Shown: positions 39,401 to 46,690 of the stretch, piece by piece | Layout: each line of letters starts with the position of its first letter | Numbering within the stretch: the first letter of the stretch is position 1 | Source: Bathymodiolus brooksi | Taxonomy: Eukaryota; Mollusca; Bivalvia; Mytilida; Modiolidae | Direction of reading: 5' to 3' | Assembly: GCA_963680875.1 (NCBI GenBank) | Contig: OY804582.1 | Coordinates: 48,564,646-48,628,645, forward strand | DNA: 64,000 nt | Made by a program: the position numbers and the translations under genes | Notes under the pieces: model-generated | What the model saw: the letters and a program-made list of their open reading frames with translations, nothing else | Told to the model about the DNA's origin: nothing | The model's database searches: none

Positions 39401-42400
39401 TTTGTGTTGTGTATTTTTGTTTGTCTTCTTTCAGTGTATTGTGTCCAATGTTTACAGCTGCCCATTCCTGGTTGTCCCGTCGGTTTTCTATGTTTGTGTT
39501 ATGTATTTTGTTTTGTTTATCTTCGTTCTGTGTATTGTATCCAATGTTTACAGCTGCCCATTCCTGGTTGTCCCGTCGGTTTTCTATGTTTGTGTTATGT
39601 ATTTTGTTTTGTTTATCTTCGTTCTGTGTATTGTATCCAATGTTTACAGCTGCCCATTCCTGGTAGTCCCGTCGGTTTTCTATGTTTGTGTTATGTATTT
39701 TGTTTTGTTTATCTTCGTGCTGTGTATTGTGTCCAATGTTTACAGCTGCCCATTCCTGGTTGTCCCGTCGGTTTTCTATGTTTGTGTTATGTATTTTGTT
39801 TTGTTTATCTTCGTTCTGTGTATTGTATCCAATGTTTACAGCTGCCCATTCCTGGTTGTCCCGTCGGTTTTCTATGTTTGTGTTATGTATTTTGTTTTGT
39901 TTATCTTCGTGCTGTGTATTGTGTCCAATGTTTACAGCTGCCCATTCCTGGTTGTCCCGTCGGTTTTCTATGTTTGTGTTATGTATTTTGTTTTGTTTAT
40001 CTTCGTTCTGTGTATTGTATCCAATGTTTACAGCTGCCCATTCCTGGTTGTCCCGTCGGTTTTCTATGTTTGTGTTGTGTATATTTGTTTATCTTCGTGC
40101 TGTGTATTGTGTCCAATGTTTACAGCTGCCCATTCCTGGTTGTCCCGTCGGTTTTCTATGTTTGTGTTATGTATTTTGTTTTGTTTATCTTCGTTCTGTG
40201 TATTGTATCCAATGTTTACAGCTGCCCATTCCTAGTTGTCCCGTCGGTTTTCTATGTTTGTGTTGTGTATTTTTGTTTGTCTTCTTTCAGTGTATTGTGT
40301 CCAATGTTTACAGCTGCCCATTCCTGGTTGTCCCGTCGGTTTTCTATGTTTGTGTTGTGTATTTTTGTTTGTCTTCTTTCAGTGTATTGTGTCCAATGTT
40401 TACAGCTGCCCATTCCTGGTTGTCCCGTCGGTTTTCTATGTTGGTGTTGTGTATTTTTGTTTGTCTTCTTTCAGTGTATTGTGTCCAATGTTTACAGCTG
40501 CCCATTCCTGGTTGTCCCGTCGGTTTTCTATGTTGGTGTTGTGTATTTTTGTTTGTCTTCTTTCAGTGTATTGTGTCCAATGTTTACAGCTGCCCATTCC
40601 TGGTTGTCCCGTCGGTTTTCTATGTTTGTGTTATGTATTTTTGTTTATCTTCGTGCTGTGTATTGTGTCCAATGTTTCCAGCTGCCCATTCCTGGTTGTC
40701 CCGTCGGTTTTCTATGTTTGTGTTATGTATTTTGTTTTGTTTGTCTTCGTTCTGTTTATTGTGTCCAATGTTTACAGCTGCCCATTCCTGGTTGTCCCGT
40801 CGGCTTTCTATGTTTGTGTTATGTATTTTGTTTTGTTTATCGTCGTACTGTTTATTGTGTCCAATGTTTACAGCTGCCCATTCCTGGTTGTCCCGTCGGT
40901 TTTCTATGTTTGTGTTATGTATTTTGTTTTGTTTATCTTCGTTCTGTGTATTGTATCCAATGTTTACAGCTGCCCATTCCTGGTTGTCCCGTCGGTTTTC
41001 TATGTTGGTGTTGTGTATTTTTGTTTATCTTCTTTCAGTGTATTGTGTCCAATGTTTACAGCTGCCCATTCCTGGTTGTCCCGTCGGTTTTCTATGTTTG
41101 TGTTATGTATTTTGTTTTGTTTATCTTCGTTCTGTGTAATGTATCCAATGTTTACAGCTGCCCATTCCTGGTTGTCCCGTCGGTTTTCTCTAGCGTTTAT
41201 TATATGACATATATAACCTAGATACTAAACCAGTGAAAATACAAAGGTAAAGCTAACGTTAACATCAACAAGAACCACATGAAATCCGATTCTTAAATAA
41301 AAGATGTATGCCTGTTACATCTTTAAAAACAAAACAAAGCTGGTGTATATACAGTGAAACATATCTAATTCGAACTTCCTTGGGATCACCTTTTGTGAAT
41401 TGAATAGGCAGGTGTCCTGTTTATGTATGTTAAATTAACAAATATCTACTATATTGAGACTTTATTTACAGTTCGGCTGATACAGGATTCCATTTCACTC
41501 GAAGTTCGATTTAAGCAGGTTTCATTGTATTAATATTGTCTATAATACAAATGGCATACGTTTTCCCCTTTTTGTTAATTTTGCTCTATGCACAATGTAC
41601 ATCTTATTGCACAATACTAAATTGTTTGTCCGCTTGTCCACCTTGGATTTTCCACTGAATTGTCTGTCCTTCAAAGTACGTCTTCAGATTTCACCATTGG
41701 TATCTTCAAACCTTGTTTTATGCACGATATATTATTAGATGATTGCATAATTCTGCATGCTTGTTTCCTATGAATTACAGGCATTGATAGAATGCATAGA
41801 GATATAAGAGATGATGTTAGGATATAAACCGTGCTTATGGTGGAGTAGTTCATGCTTGTTTCCTATAAATTACAGGTATTGATAAAATGTATAGAGATAT
41901 AGAGATGATGTTAGGATATAAGCCGTGTTTATGGTGGAGTATTTCATGATTGTTTCCTATAATTTACAGGAATTGATAGAATGCATAGAGATATAGAGAT
42001 GATGTTAGGATATAAGCCGTGCTTATGGTGGAGTATTTGTTGGAAATTCATCACACCAACTCTTCTTGCGGTAAGGGAACAACTTAAAACAGGATATCGG
42101 TCTTGTATTGAATATCAGCATTATTCAATTATCGTCGAAAAAAATTATCTTTTATTCTTAAGAGTCAACGCTTATTAACTGACACGCGACACCAGTCGTC
42201 GTACGCTTTTTCTAAAATTTTCTCTGAAATCACTTGACGTAGTTGATTCAAAGTTAAATCATGCATAAAATGAAAAACAAAAAATACCACATTCGGAAGA
42301 GTTCAAAAGTCAAATAGCAAATTCATAGAAAGAGGTCAAATTGATACCCGTAGCACACTAATACATGACCGCGCACATTCCTGACTTGGCACAGGCATTT

Positions 42401-44309
42401 GAATAAAAAGAAATGGCAGAGCTAAGCTATTTTATGGGGATTAACATCCCTTCTCAAAAATAGTACGTTATGTTGTACTACAAAAATATTCTAAATGATG
42501 TAATCCGATAACATATTTGCACAAAATGTATATCAAACCTCGCGTACATGTATCATTCAAATAACAAGGCAATAAAGGACCGTTGTGATTATCACCCCTA
42601 ATGCGATTTCCATGAGGTGTACGAGATACAGCTTTACGCGATAAAGCTTGTCAGCCGCATGCGGCAGGTAGTTTGTTATCTCAACCACGAAATAAGACTG
42701 ATAAAAAAAGATATATCTGAAATATCATTATAAATGATGTTAATCGCCCATACCCCCTTAGCCCTATATTAAGGCAGCATTAACTTATAAACAAATGCAT
42801 GTTTATGTTAGTGTATGCTTTGTGTTGAACGTTGTCATTGAAGCTTAAATGGTCATTAAAAATGGCTCTAGACTACATTCAGTACATTTACATTTACTTC
42901 TAGACGTATACATTCTTCTGGTACCCTGTGGCTTATGTAGTGTGAGGCGCAATACACACTTATCGAACAGGGAACGCGTCGTAGCTTGAAACCCAATTGG
43001 AAATACAAGTAAAACGTCAAATGCTTTGCCTTTTTGTGTGTAAATTTAATAATTTTGTGAATACACAATATTGCAGCATAAACACAATATTAGAACTCAC
43101 CTCGAAGCAGAAAGAAAAGCTTGGTTTTTTTAAGGCTCGTACAAATAAATTTACAAATAAATTGTACAGTTGCCGTAAATGTACGTATATTGTCTATGTA
43201 TATGTTGTTATTTCAGATCATGCTGACCTTCAACATGTCCCAATTAAAACCAGTATCTTACGGTACTTACCAGTATCCGTTATGGGCTATTTTAATAGGT
43301 TGGATAATTGGCATGGCTTCTGTTGTACCTATACCTATACAAGCGGTCATTGGATTGTGCAAATCTAATGGGTCGCTGTTACAGGTACGTTTCCTATTTG
43401 CATTATGGTCATTGGACCTATTTCACATTATGCTACACCCCAAACATGTGACATTTTGGAGGGTCAATTTGCTTTCAAATAGTATGTTTCACGGTGTACT
43501 CTGGTTGTGTGTCTATATCGAAATAGCAATATTTGATCGGTTTTATTTCACTTGACACCATGCTTACAACTCTTGTGCTTTACACTTTCATCGTAATTTA
43601 AAATGTAAAAAAGTTTTATTCGAATGAAATATAAAATCGGATAAAAATTGTATGAAATGGCATAATATAGTAAGAACTACTGTGTATTTTCTTCGTCAAA
43701 CACATTTTACAGACAGCTATATAAACGATGAAAGTGTACCACGCAAACAGAGAGACTAGGTCCTATATGTATACATCGAGATTCGTTCGTAATGTCATTT
43801 TACTTAAATTTTTCGCCTTCTCTTGGATGGATTTTGTACTTTTCCACTTACATTCACTCCATTTTCTAGTAAATAATGACTCGCATATATATAAACATGA
43901 AAAACAAATGAAAATGTTGTTATTGAAAAACAATTACAAAATATATACCTGCCCATGCGGTCCCCTCTATAGAGCAGTCATCGATATTAAAAGGTCACCT
44001 CTTTCTTGTCCCCTGATAGAACATTTCATATGAATTGAACCTCTTTTAAGAGGTCACCTGTCTTCTATGGCTACTTTTATTTGTCTCAATGATGATCTCT
44101 TAATACAGGTGTGACTGTACATGTATATATCTTTGTAGAGAATAAAGAAGCTATTGAAACCTACACCAAAATGGGGACCAGCACTAGAAATTAACAGAGA
44201 AAAGTACTTTGATGATCTATATCAAATGGAATCAACAGACAAAGGTTTAAATGATCATGTGATTATAGACAAGACGACATTATCAACCGAAAAACAGAGC
44301 ATGATTTGA
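24347..44309 (+). CDS. SLC6-family Na+/Cl- dependent transporter, glycine-transporter-like (N-terminus not found)
   Basis: Twelve exons with GT-AG borders join in phase: 24347-24478, 26308-26557, 27782-27914, 28443-28577, 30038-30141, 32241-32365, 33330-33442, 34528-34659, 36443-36542, 41970-42070, 43217-43384, 44139-44309. They encode 554 residues ending in TGA; family members have about 600-650, so TM1 and the N-tail are missing. Visible motifs are FLIPY and ICPLFKGVGY (TM2-TM3), the extracellular disulfide pair C-x8-C in [13 protein letters not shown] followed by sequons NTS, NSS and [17 protein letters not shown] in TM6, [10 protein letters not shown] in TM7 and GIDTQFGSIE in TM8. TM6 and the region up to DIEMM resemble SLC6A5/A9, so glycine or a similar amino acid is the inferred substrate, moved across the plasma membrane with Na+ and Cl-. 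The C-terminus SMI fits a class I PDZ ligand (inference). The missing TM1 exon leaves open whether the gene works. Confidence 0.85.
24643..24860 (+). repeat. repeat M-like copy
   Basis: It carries CCGAAGGGCAATCAACAATG and, further on, the CTAGTAAGATGAGCAACACG and AGGACATCCGCTGCGTTACT blocks. These are typical of a related M subfamily also seen at 53850-54040. Confidence 0.6.
24905..25562 (+). repeat. intronic minisatellite, about 42-bp unit
   Basis: Roughly 14-15 degenerate units of GAAAACTGACACCTCTGAAA followed by ACCTACATCATACAATGAAA and CC. It lies in the intron between the TM2 and TM3 exons. Unit length varies and no coding content is implied. Confidence 0.85.
26041..26165 (+). repeat. 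repeat M copy, partial
   Basis: It contains TTTGAAGGTATCAAAGGGG, AATCAGAAGTCGTAAATCG and TGATCTACAAAACACTACAC. It lies about 140 bases upstream of the TM3 exon. Confidence 0.65.
26308..26557 (+). CDS. SLC6 exon encoding TM3 and extracellular loop 2
   Basis: Acceptor TATTACATAG, donor TTTAG|GTAACA. It encodes [11 protein letters not shown] and [10 protein letters not shown], then [14 protein letters not shown] with the conserved cysteine pair and three N-glycosylation sequons, ending in SEEFF. The low-complexity loop is the least conserved part of the protein, as usual in the family. Confidence 0.9.
26730..26900 (+). repeat. repeat M copy
   Basis: It contains GGATAATCAGGAGCCGTAAA, AAGATTAAGAAACACGAACT and GTTATCAGTTTCTGCTCCAC, the M order of blocks. 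Confidence 0.65.
27058..27205 (+). repeat. repeat M copy, partial
   Basis: It contains GAGTTTGAAGATACCGAAGG, GACAACACAATGGCCAAGG and AACTAAAGATCGAGTAAC. It is in the same intron and orientation as two other copies. Confidence 0.65.
27782..27914 (+). CDS. SLC6 exon encoding TM4
   Basis: Acceptor GTGTTTGTAG, donor AAAG|GTACAT. It encodes [20 protein letters not shown] then [15 protein letters not shown], ending VSGK in phase 0. It has a second copy at 19969-20088. Confidence 0.9.
27795..29193 (+). repeat. segmental duplication, in-gene copy
   Basis: Partner of 19969-21401. It begins within the TM4 exon and runs through the TM5 exon into the next intron. This copy keeps both reading frames and correct order, so it is the functional one. 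Confidence 0.9.
28443..28577 (+). CDS. SLC6 exon encoding TM5
   Basis: Acceptor ATTTTACAG, donor ACCAAG|GTAATG, 45 codons in phase 0. It encodes [20 protein letters not shown], then [12 protein letters not shown] and [10 protein letters not shown], the usual TM5 and extracellular loop 3 start. The intact C run distinguishes it from the upstream pseudo-exon. Confidence 0.9.
29733..29946. mobile_element. MITE with TACTGT ends, copy 1
   Basis: The ends are TACTGTAAAGTCATTT and GAACGAATTCACAGTA, inverted. The interior has TTTTCGTGG, GTCAGTACATACATATAT and ATACCACGAT. A second copy lies at 32655-32853 in the same gene. It has no coding capacity, and the superfamily is not settled. Confidence 0.75.
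30038..30141 (+). CDS. SLC6 exon encoding TM6
   Basis: Acceptor TTTTCATGTAG, donor TATAG|GTGAGG. It encodes [20 protein letters not shown] and [14 protein letters not shown]. The unwound SSSMGWGG segment is the substrate and ion region. The Trp is shared with glycine transporters, which is the main reason for the glycine-like call. Confidence 0.9.
30228..30595 (+). repeat. SINE A copy interrupted by a poly-G-bearing insert
   Basis: The head starts CATCGTGATCGTGATAGTAT with GAGTTTGAAACCC as B-box. The tail ends GAAAGCGGCGTTAAGCACCAT. About 140 bases between them (30366-30505) are foreign to the family and include runs of 16 and 7 G at 30481-30507. Confidence 0.7.
30785..30850 (+). repeat. repeat M fragment
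   Basis: It contains GAACTTGAAGATATTTAGCG and AAAAGCCATACATTAAGTAC. The latter recurs at 31175, on the other side of a SINE; the two may be one M copy split or duplicated around the SINE at 30868-31130. Confidence 0.55.
30868..31130 (-). repeat. SINE A-related copy with a different tRNA-like head
   Basis: The tail complement TGGTGTTTAACGCAGCTTTC and the body match SINE A. The head, read on the - strand, starts GGGCCCGGATGGCTCAACGA and has GGGTTCGCACCCG, an excellent B-box. The GAGTAGAACAGACAAGAGC text after it resembles the text before it, a possible target duplication within repeat M. Confidence 0.75.
31145..31265 (+). repeat. repeat M fragment
   Basis: It contains GAGCTTGAAGATATCAAGCG, AATCAAAAGCCATACATTAA and CCATAAAACACTACATTGAA. 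Confidence 0.6.
31266..32240. other. intron sequence with a SINE A piece
   Basis: A diverged - strand SINE A lies at 31440-31660 (GGTGGTGGAAACCGGAGTGC; the head has GAAATCGAACGCCTGAC). The rest is AT-rich intron. Confidence 0.5.
32241..32365 (+). CDS. SLC6 exon encoding TM7
   Basis: Acceptor TTAATTCATAG, donor CTCAAG|GTAAAA. It encodes [18 protein letters not shown], then [19 protein letters not shown]. The Asn and Ser of NSGTS are the usual Na+ and Cl- ligands of TM7 in the family. Confidence 0.9.
32655..32853. mobile_element. MITE with TACTGT ends, copy 2
   Basis: The ends are TACTGTAAATTCATTT and AATGAATTAACAATAGTA. The interior shares TTAGTCAGTACATATAT and TATACCACGA with 29733-29946. 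Confidence 0.7.
32962..33225 (+). repeat. SINE B, + strand copy
   Basis: The tRNA-like head GGTGGTATAATAGTTAAC leads to the body with ACTAAAGACTGTAAAATTGG, TATTTGTTGCTTCTCCGATA and CTACCCGCGATCTGTTG. It ends in CTAGCACTATTTAAATCCAA. It is the most complete copy in this orientation. Confidence 0.7.
33330..33442 (+). CDS. SLC6 exon encoding loop 4 and TM8 start
   Basis: Acceptor CTATTTTAG, donor ACACAG|GTAAAT. It encodes [19 protein letters not shown], then [22 protein letters not shown] holds the family's Na2-site Asp. Confidence 0.9.
33590..33880 (-). repeat. repeat M copy
   Basis: Inverted. It contains GATGACTTATGACCGGG, GGAGCAGGAACTGCTTACCC, TTGGCCATTGTGTTGTCTG and CTTTGGTATCTTCAAACTC. 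Confidence 0.7.
34152..34420 (+). repeat. repeat M copy, longest + copy
   Basis: It runs from GAGGAGTTTGAAAATAC through AATACAATAGCCAAACGAAA, AAACTAAAGATTGAGTAACG and GTAAACAGTTCCTATTCTAC to GAATGAGGACAGCATCGG. It ends about 110 bases before the next exon. Confidence 0.7.
34528..34659 (+). CDS. SLC6 exon encoding TM8 end and TM9
   Basis: Acceptor TTTCTTTCTAG, donor ATGCAG|GTAATA, 44 codons in phase 0. It encodes [20 protein letters not shown], then a TM segment ending [10 protein letters not shown]. Confidence 0.9.
34911..35048 (+). repeat. SINE A, 3' half
   Basis: It has GGTCAGTGGTTTTCCCGGG, CTTCCACCAATAACACTGAC and ends GTGGCGTTAAACACCATAAT. There is no tRNA-like head. Confidence 0.75.
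35049..36370. other. intron sequence, nothing recognised
   Basis: AT-rich. A 61-codon frame at 35556-35741 shows no family resemblance. CTCCTTTGATCTTTGT at 36154 echoes 35131, a short local repeat. Confidence 0.5.
36376..36415 (+). repeat. partial duplicate of the next exon's start
   Basis: GTTTTACAGATGGTAGACTGGCACTG-like text at 36381 mirrors the exon at 36443 around 36457 (TTTTACAGATAGTAGACTGG). A CAG precedes both. The piece is about 40 bases and has no donor. Confidence 0.6.
36443..36542 (+). CDS. SLC6 exon encoding TM10
   Basis: Acceptor TTTATTTCAG, donor TATG|GTACGT. It encodes [20 protein letters not shown], then ECITVGWIY. Its reading frame is not closed by the intron: it stays open through the array at 36643-41190 and stops only at 41219. 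Confidence 0.9.
36643..41190 (+). repeat. 48-unit intronic minisatellite with 96- and 92-bp units
   Basis: Units start TCTATGTTTGTGTT and end GTTGTCCCGTCGGTTT. Measured spacing is 96 or 92 bases, and 48 units with 16 short ones account exactly for the span. Short units read GTGTATTTTTGTTTGTCTTC. Units are nearly identical, with a few variable sites (GTATCC/GTGTCC, ATCTTCG/ATCGTCG, GTTCTG/GTGCTG). Stops are almost absent in all three forward frames, giving chance open frames up to 1574 codons of hydrophobic, Cys-rich repeats. The - strand gives shorter frames ([15 protein letters not shown]). There is no sign of a gene of its own; it lies in the intron after the TM10 exon. Confidence 0.95.
41348..41531. 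mobile_element. MITE with about 28-base inverted ends
   Basis: The left end ACAGTGAAACATATCTAATT runs on to CGAACTTC. The right end complement reads ACAATGAAACCTGCTTAAAT then CGAACTTC. TA flanks both ends, suggesting a Tc1/mariner or pogo type. Non-coding. Confidence 0.65.
41615..41718 (-). repeat. repeat M fragment
   Basis: Inverted. It contains TTGTCTGTCCTTCAAAGTAC and CCATTGGTATCTTCAAACC. Confidence 0.55.
41762..41969 (+). pseudogene. two tandem spare copies of the TM11 exon start with acceptors
   Basis: Acceptors TGAATTACAG|GC (41780) and TAAATTACAG|GT (41875) each precede a near copy of the exon start. Spacing to the true exon at 41970 is 95 then 94 bases. Copy 1 has one extra A (GATATAAGAG) and runs to TAA. 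Copy 2 keeps the frame ([20 protein letters not shown]) and then hits TGA after WSIS. Neither has a donor. Confidence 0.9.
41970..42070 (+). CDS. SLC6 exon encoding loop 5 and TM11 start
   Basis: Acceptor AATTTACAG, donor CTTGCG|GTAAGG. It encodes [20 protein letters not shown] and [20 protein letters not shown] closely follows glycine transporters (DIEMMIG). It is the third and only complete member of a tandem triplet. Confidence 0.9.
42071..43216. other. intron sequence with R2 copy
   Basis: 42330-42475 is the second R2 copy (CATTCCTGACTTGGCACAGG). About 43135-43200 resembles part of the hairpin at 15126. Otherwise nothing was recognised. Confidence 0.5.
43217..43384 (+). CDS. SLC6 exon encoding TM11-TM12
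   Basis: Acceptor GTTATTTCAG, donor TTACAG|GTACGT, 56 codons in phase 0. It encodes [20 protein letters not shown] then [27 protein letters not shown] matches the conserved YG.Y.YP of the family. Confidence 0.9.
43930..44118. mobile_element. possible Tigger/mariner-like MITE remnant
   Basis: It runs from CCTGCCCATGCGGTCCCCTC, through AGGTCACCTC pairs facing each other (43994 and 44050), to TACAGGTGTGACTGTAC. The end closes about 20 bases before the last exon's acceptor. The ends match poorly, so the call is tentative. Confidence 0.4.
44139..44309 (+). CDS. SLC6 last coding exon
   Basis: Acceptor ATCTTTGTAG. It encodes [20 protein letters not shown] and a 30-residue tail ending TEKQSMI before TGA. 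PTPKWGP matches the post-TM12 motif of glycine transporters. The terminal S-M-I could bind a class I PDZ domain. Confidence 0.88.
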   Translation, partial: RIKKLLKPTPKWGPALEINREKYFDDLYQMESTDKGLNDHVIIDKTTLSTEKQSMI

Positions 44310-44490
44310 AATTGTGAATACTTGTATGCTCTATAAAATGTATATATTTTCTAGAATATTTCCAACATTTCAGCCATATCAGATATGATTATCAGGAATA
44401 AGCATGGTTATCAAAACAACTCTTAATTAATCTGTTTGTGCTTGTCTTATACAATATTTAGATTTTCATTTATTTTTCTACTTCCATCAT

Positions 44491-46690
44491 TTGACACCCA
44501 GTGTTGGTTATAGCCTGTCACTCGTGACTTTACACCCGATGTTGTTAATAGTTAGTCACTCGTGACTTGACGTCCGATGCTGGTCATAATCTATCACTCG
44601 TGACTTGACACGCGATGTTTGTCATAGTCTGTCACTCGTGACTTGGCACACGCTATTGGTCATAGTCTGTCACTCAAGACTTGACGTCCGATGTTGGTCA
44701 TAGTCTGTCTCTCTTGAGTTGACGTCCGATGTTGGTAATAGTCTGTCACTCGTGACCTGACACCCAATGCGGATAATAGTCTGTCACTCGTGACTTGACA
44801 CACCATGTTTGTCATAGTGTGTCAGTCATGACTTGACACTCGATGTTGGTCGTGGTATGTTACTCGTGACTTGAAACCCGATATTGGTCATAGACTATCA
44901 CTCGTGACTTGACACTCGATGTTGGTCATAGTTTGTCACTCGTGACTTGACGCCCGATGTTGGTCAGTCTGCCACTCGTGACTTGACGCTCGATGTTGGC
45001 CATAGTCTGTCACTCGTGACATGATACCCAATGTTGGTCATAGTCTAGCATTCGTGACTTGACACCCATTGTTGGTCACAGTCTGTCACTCGTGACCTGA
45101 CGCACAATGTTTTTCATAGTCTGTCACTAGTGACTTGACGTCCGATGTTGGTCACAGTCTGCCACTCGTGGATTGATTCTTGAGGTTGATCATAGTCTGC
45201 CAATTGTGACTTGATGCTTGACGTTGATCATAGTCGGCCACTGGTGACTTGCCGCCCGATGTAGGTCATAGTCTGTCACTTGTGACTTGACACCTGATGT
45301 TGGTCATAGTCTGTCACTCGTCACTTGACACCATATGTTGGTAATAGTCTGCCACTTGTGACTTGACACCCAATGTTGGTCATAGTCTGTTACTCATGAC
45401 TTGACACCCGATGTTGGTAATAAGCTGTCACTCGTCACTCAATGTTGGTCATAATCTGTCACTTGTGACTTGACCCCCGATATTGGTCAGTCTGTCACTC
45501 GTCACTTGACACTCAATGTTGGTCATAGTCTGTCACTTGTGACTTGACACACAATGTTGGTCATAGTCTGTCACTCGTCACTTGACACCAGATGTTGGTG
45601 ATATTCAGTCACTCGTGACTTGATACCCGATGTTTGTCATAATCTGTCACTCATGACTTGACACCCAATGTTGGTCGTGGTCTATCACTCGTGACTTGAC
45701 ACCCGATGTTGATCATAATCTGTCACTCGTGACCTGACACACGATGTTTTTCAGTCTGTCACTCATGACTTGACGTCCGATGCTGATCATAGTCTGTCAC
45801 TCGTGGCTTGATTCTTGACGTTGATCATAGTCTGCCAATTGTGTCTTGACGCTTGACGTTGATCATAGTCGGCTACTCGTGACTTGCCGCCCGATGTTGG
45901 TCATAGTCTGTCACATGTGACTTGAAACCTGATGTTGGTCATAGTCTGTCACTCGTCACTTGACACCCAATGTTGGTCATAGTTTGTTACTCATGACTTG
46001 ACACCCGATGTTGGTAATAAGCTGTCACTCGTCACTCAATGTTGGTCATACTCTGTCACTTGTGACTTGACCCCCGATGTTGGTCAGTCTGTCACTCGTC
46101 ACTTGACACTCAATGTTGGTCATAGTCTGTCACTTGTGACTTAACCCCCGATGTTGGTAATAAGCTGTCACTCGTCACTTGACACTCAATGTTGGACATA
46201 GTCTGTCACTTGTGACTTGACACACAATGTTGGTCATAGTCTGTCACTCGTGACTTGACACCAGATGTTGGTAATATTCAGTCACTCGTGACTTGACACC
46301 CGATGGTTGGTAATAGTCTGTCACTCGTGACCTGACACACGATGTTTTTCATAGTCTGTCACTCGTGACGTGACGTCCGATGCTGATCATAGTCTGTCAC
46401 TTGTGACTTGACGTCCGATGTTGATCATAGTCTGTCACTTGTGACTTGACACCCAATGTTGGTCATAGTCTGTCACTCGTGACTTGACACTCAATGTTGG
46501 TTCTAGTCTGTCACTTGTGACTTGACACACAATGTTGGTAATAGTCTGTCACTCGTCACTTGACACCAGATGTTGGTAGTATTCAGTCACTCGTGACTTG
46601 ACACCCGATGTTGGTAATAGTCTGTCACTCATGACTTGACACCCGATGTTGATAATAGTCTGTCACTTGTGACTTGACACCCGATGTTGA
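44491..46690 (+). repeat. 38-bp minisatellite downstream of the SLC6 stop
   Basis: About 57 degenerate units of CTCGTGACTTGACACCCGAT, then GTTGGTCATAGTCTGTCA. Each unit carries the split palindrome GTCACnnGTGAC. A higher-order copy is visible: the unusual run with GATTCTTGA, CCAATTGTG and CTTGCCGCCCGATGT recurs about 630 bases apart (about 45175 and 45805). It starts 180 bases after the stop. The first canonical AATAAA noticed after it is at about 46744, so it could lie in the 3' UTR (inference). Confidence 0.92.

Noticed and set aside
36497..41221. Open frames of 1574, 1208 and several hundred codons, and - strand frames up to 213 codons, as genes
   Set aside because: They are generated by a stop-poor tandem unit inside an intron of the SLC6 gene. 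Only the first 15 codons of the longest frame are coding, as the end of the TM10 exon.
44491..46690. CRISPR array
   Set aside because: Units are contiguous without unique spacers, the host is eukaryotic, and no cas genes are present.
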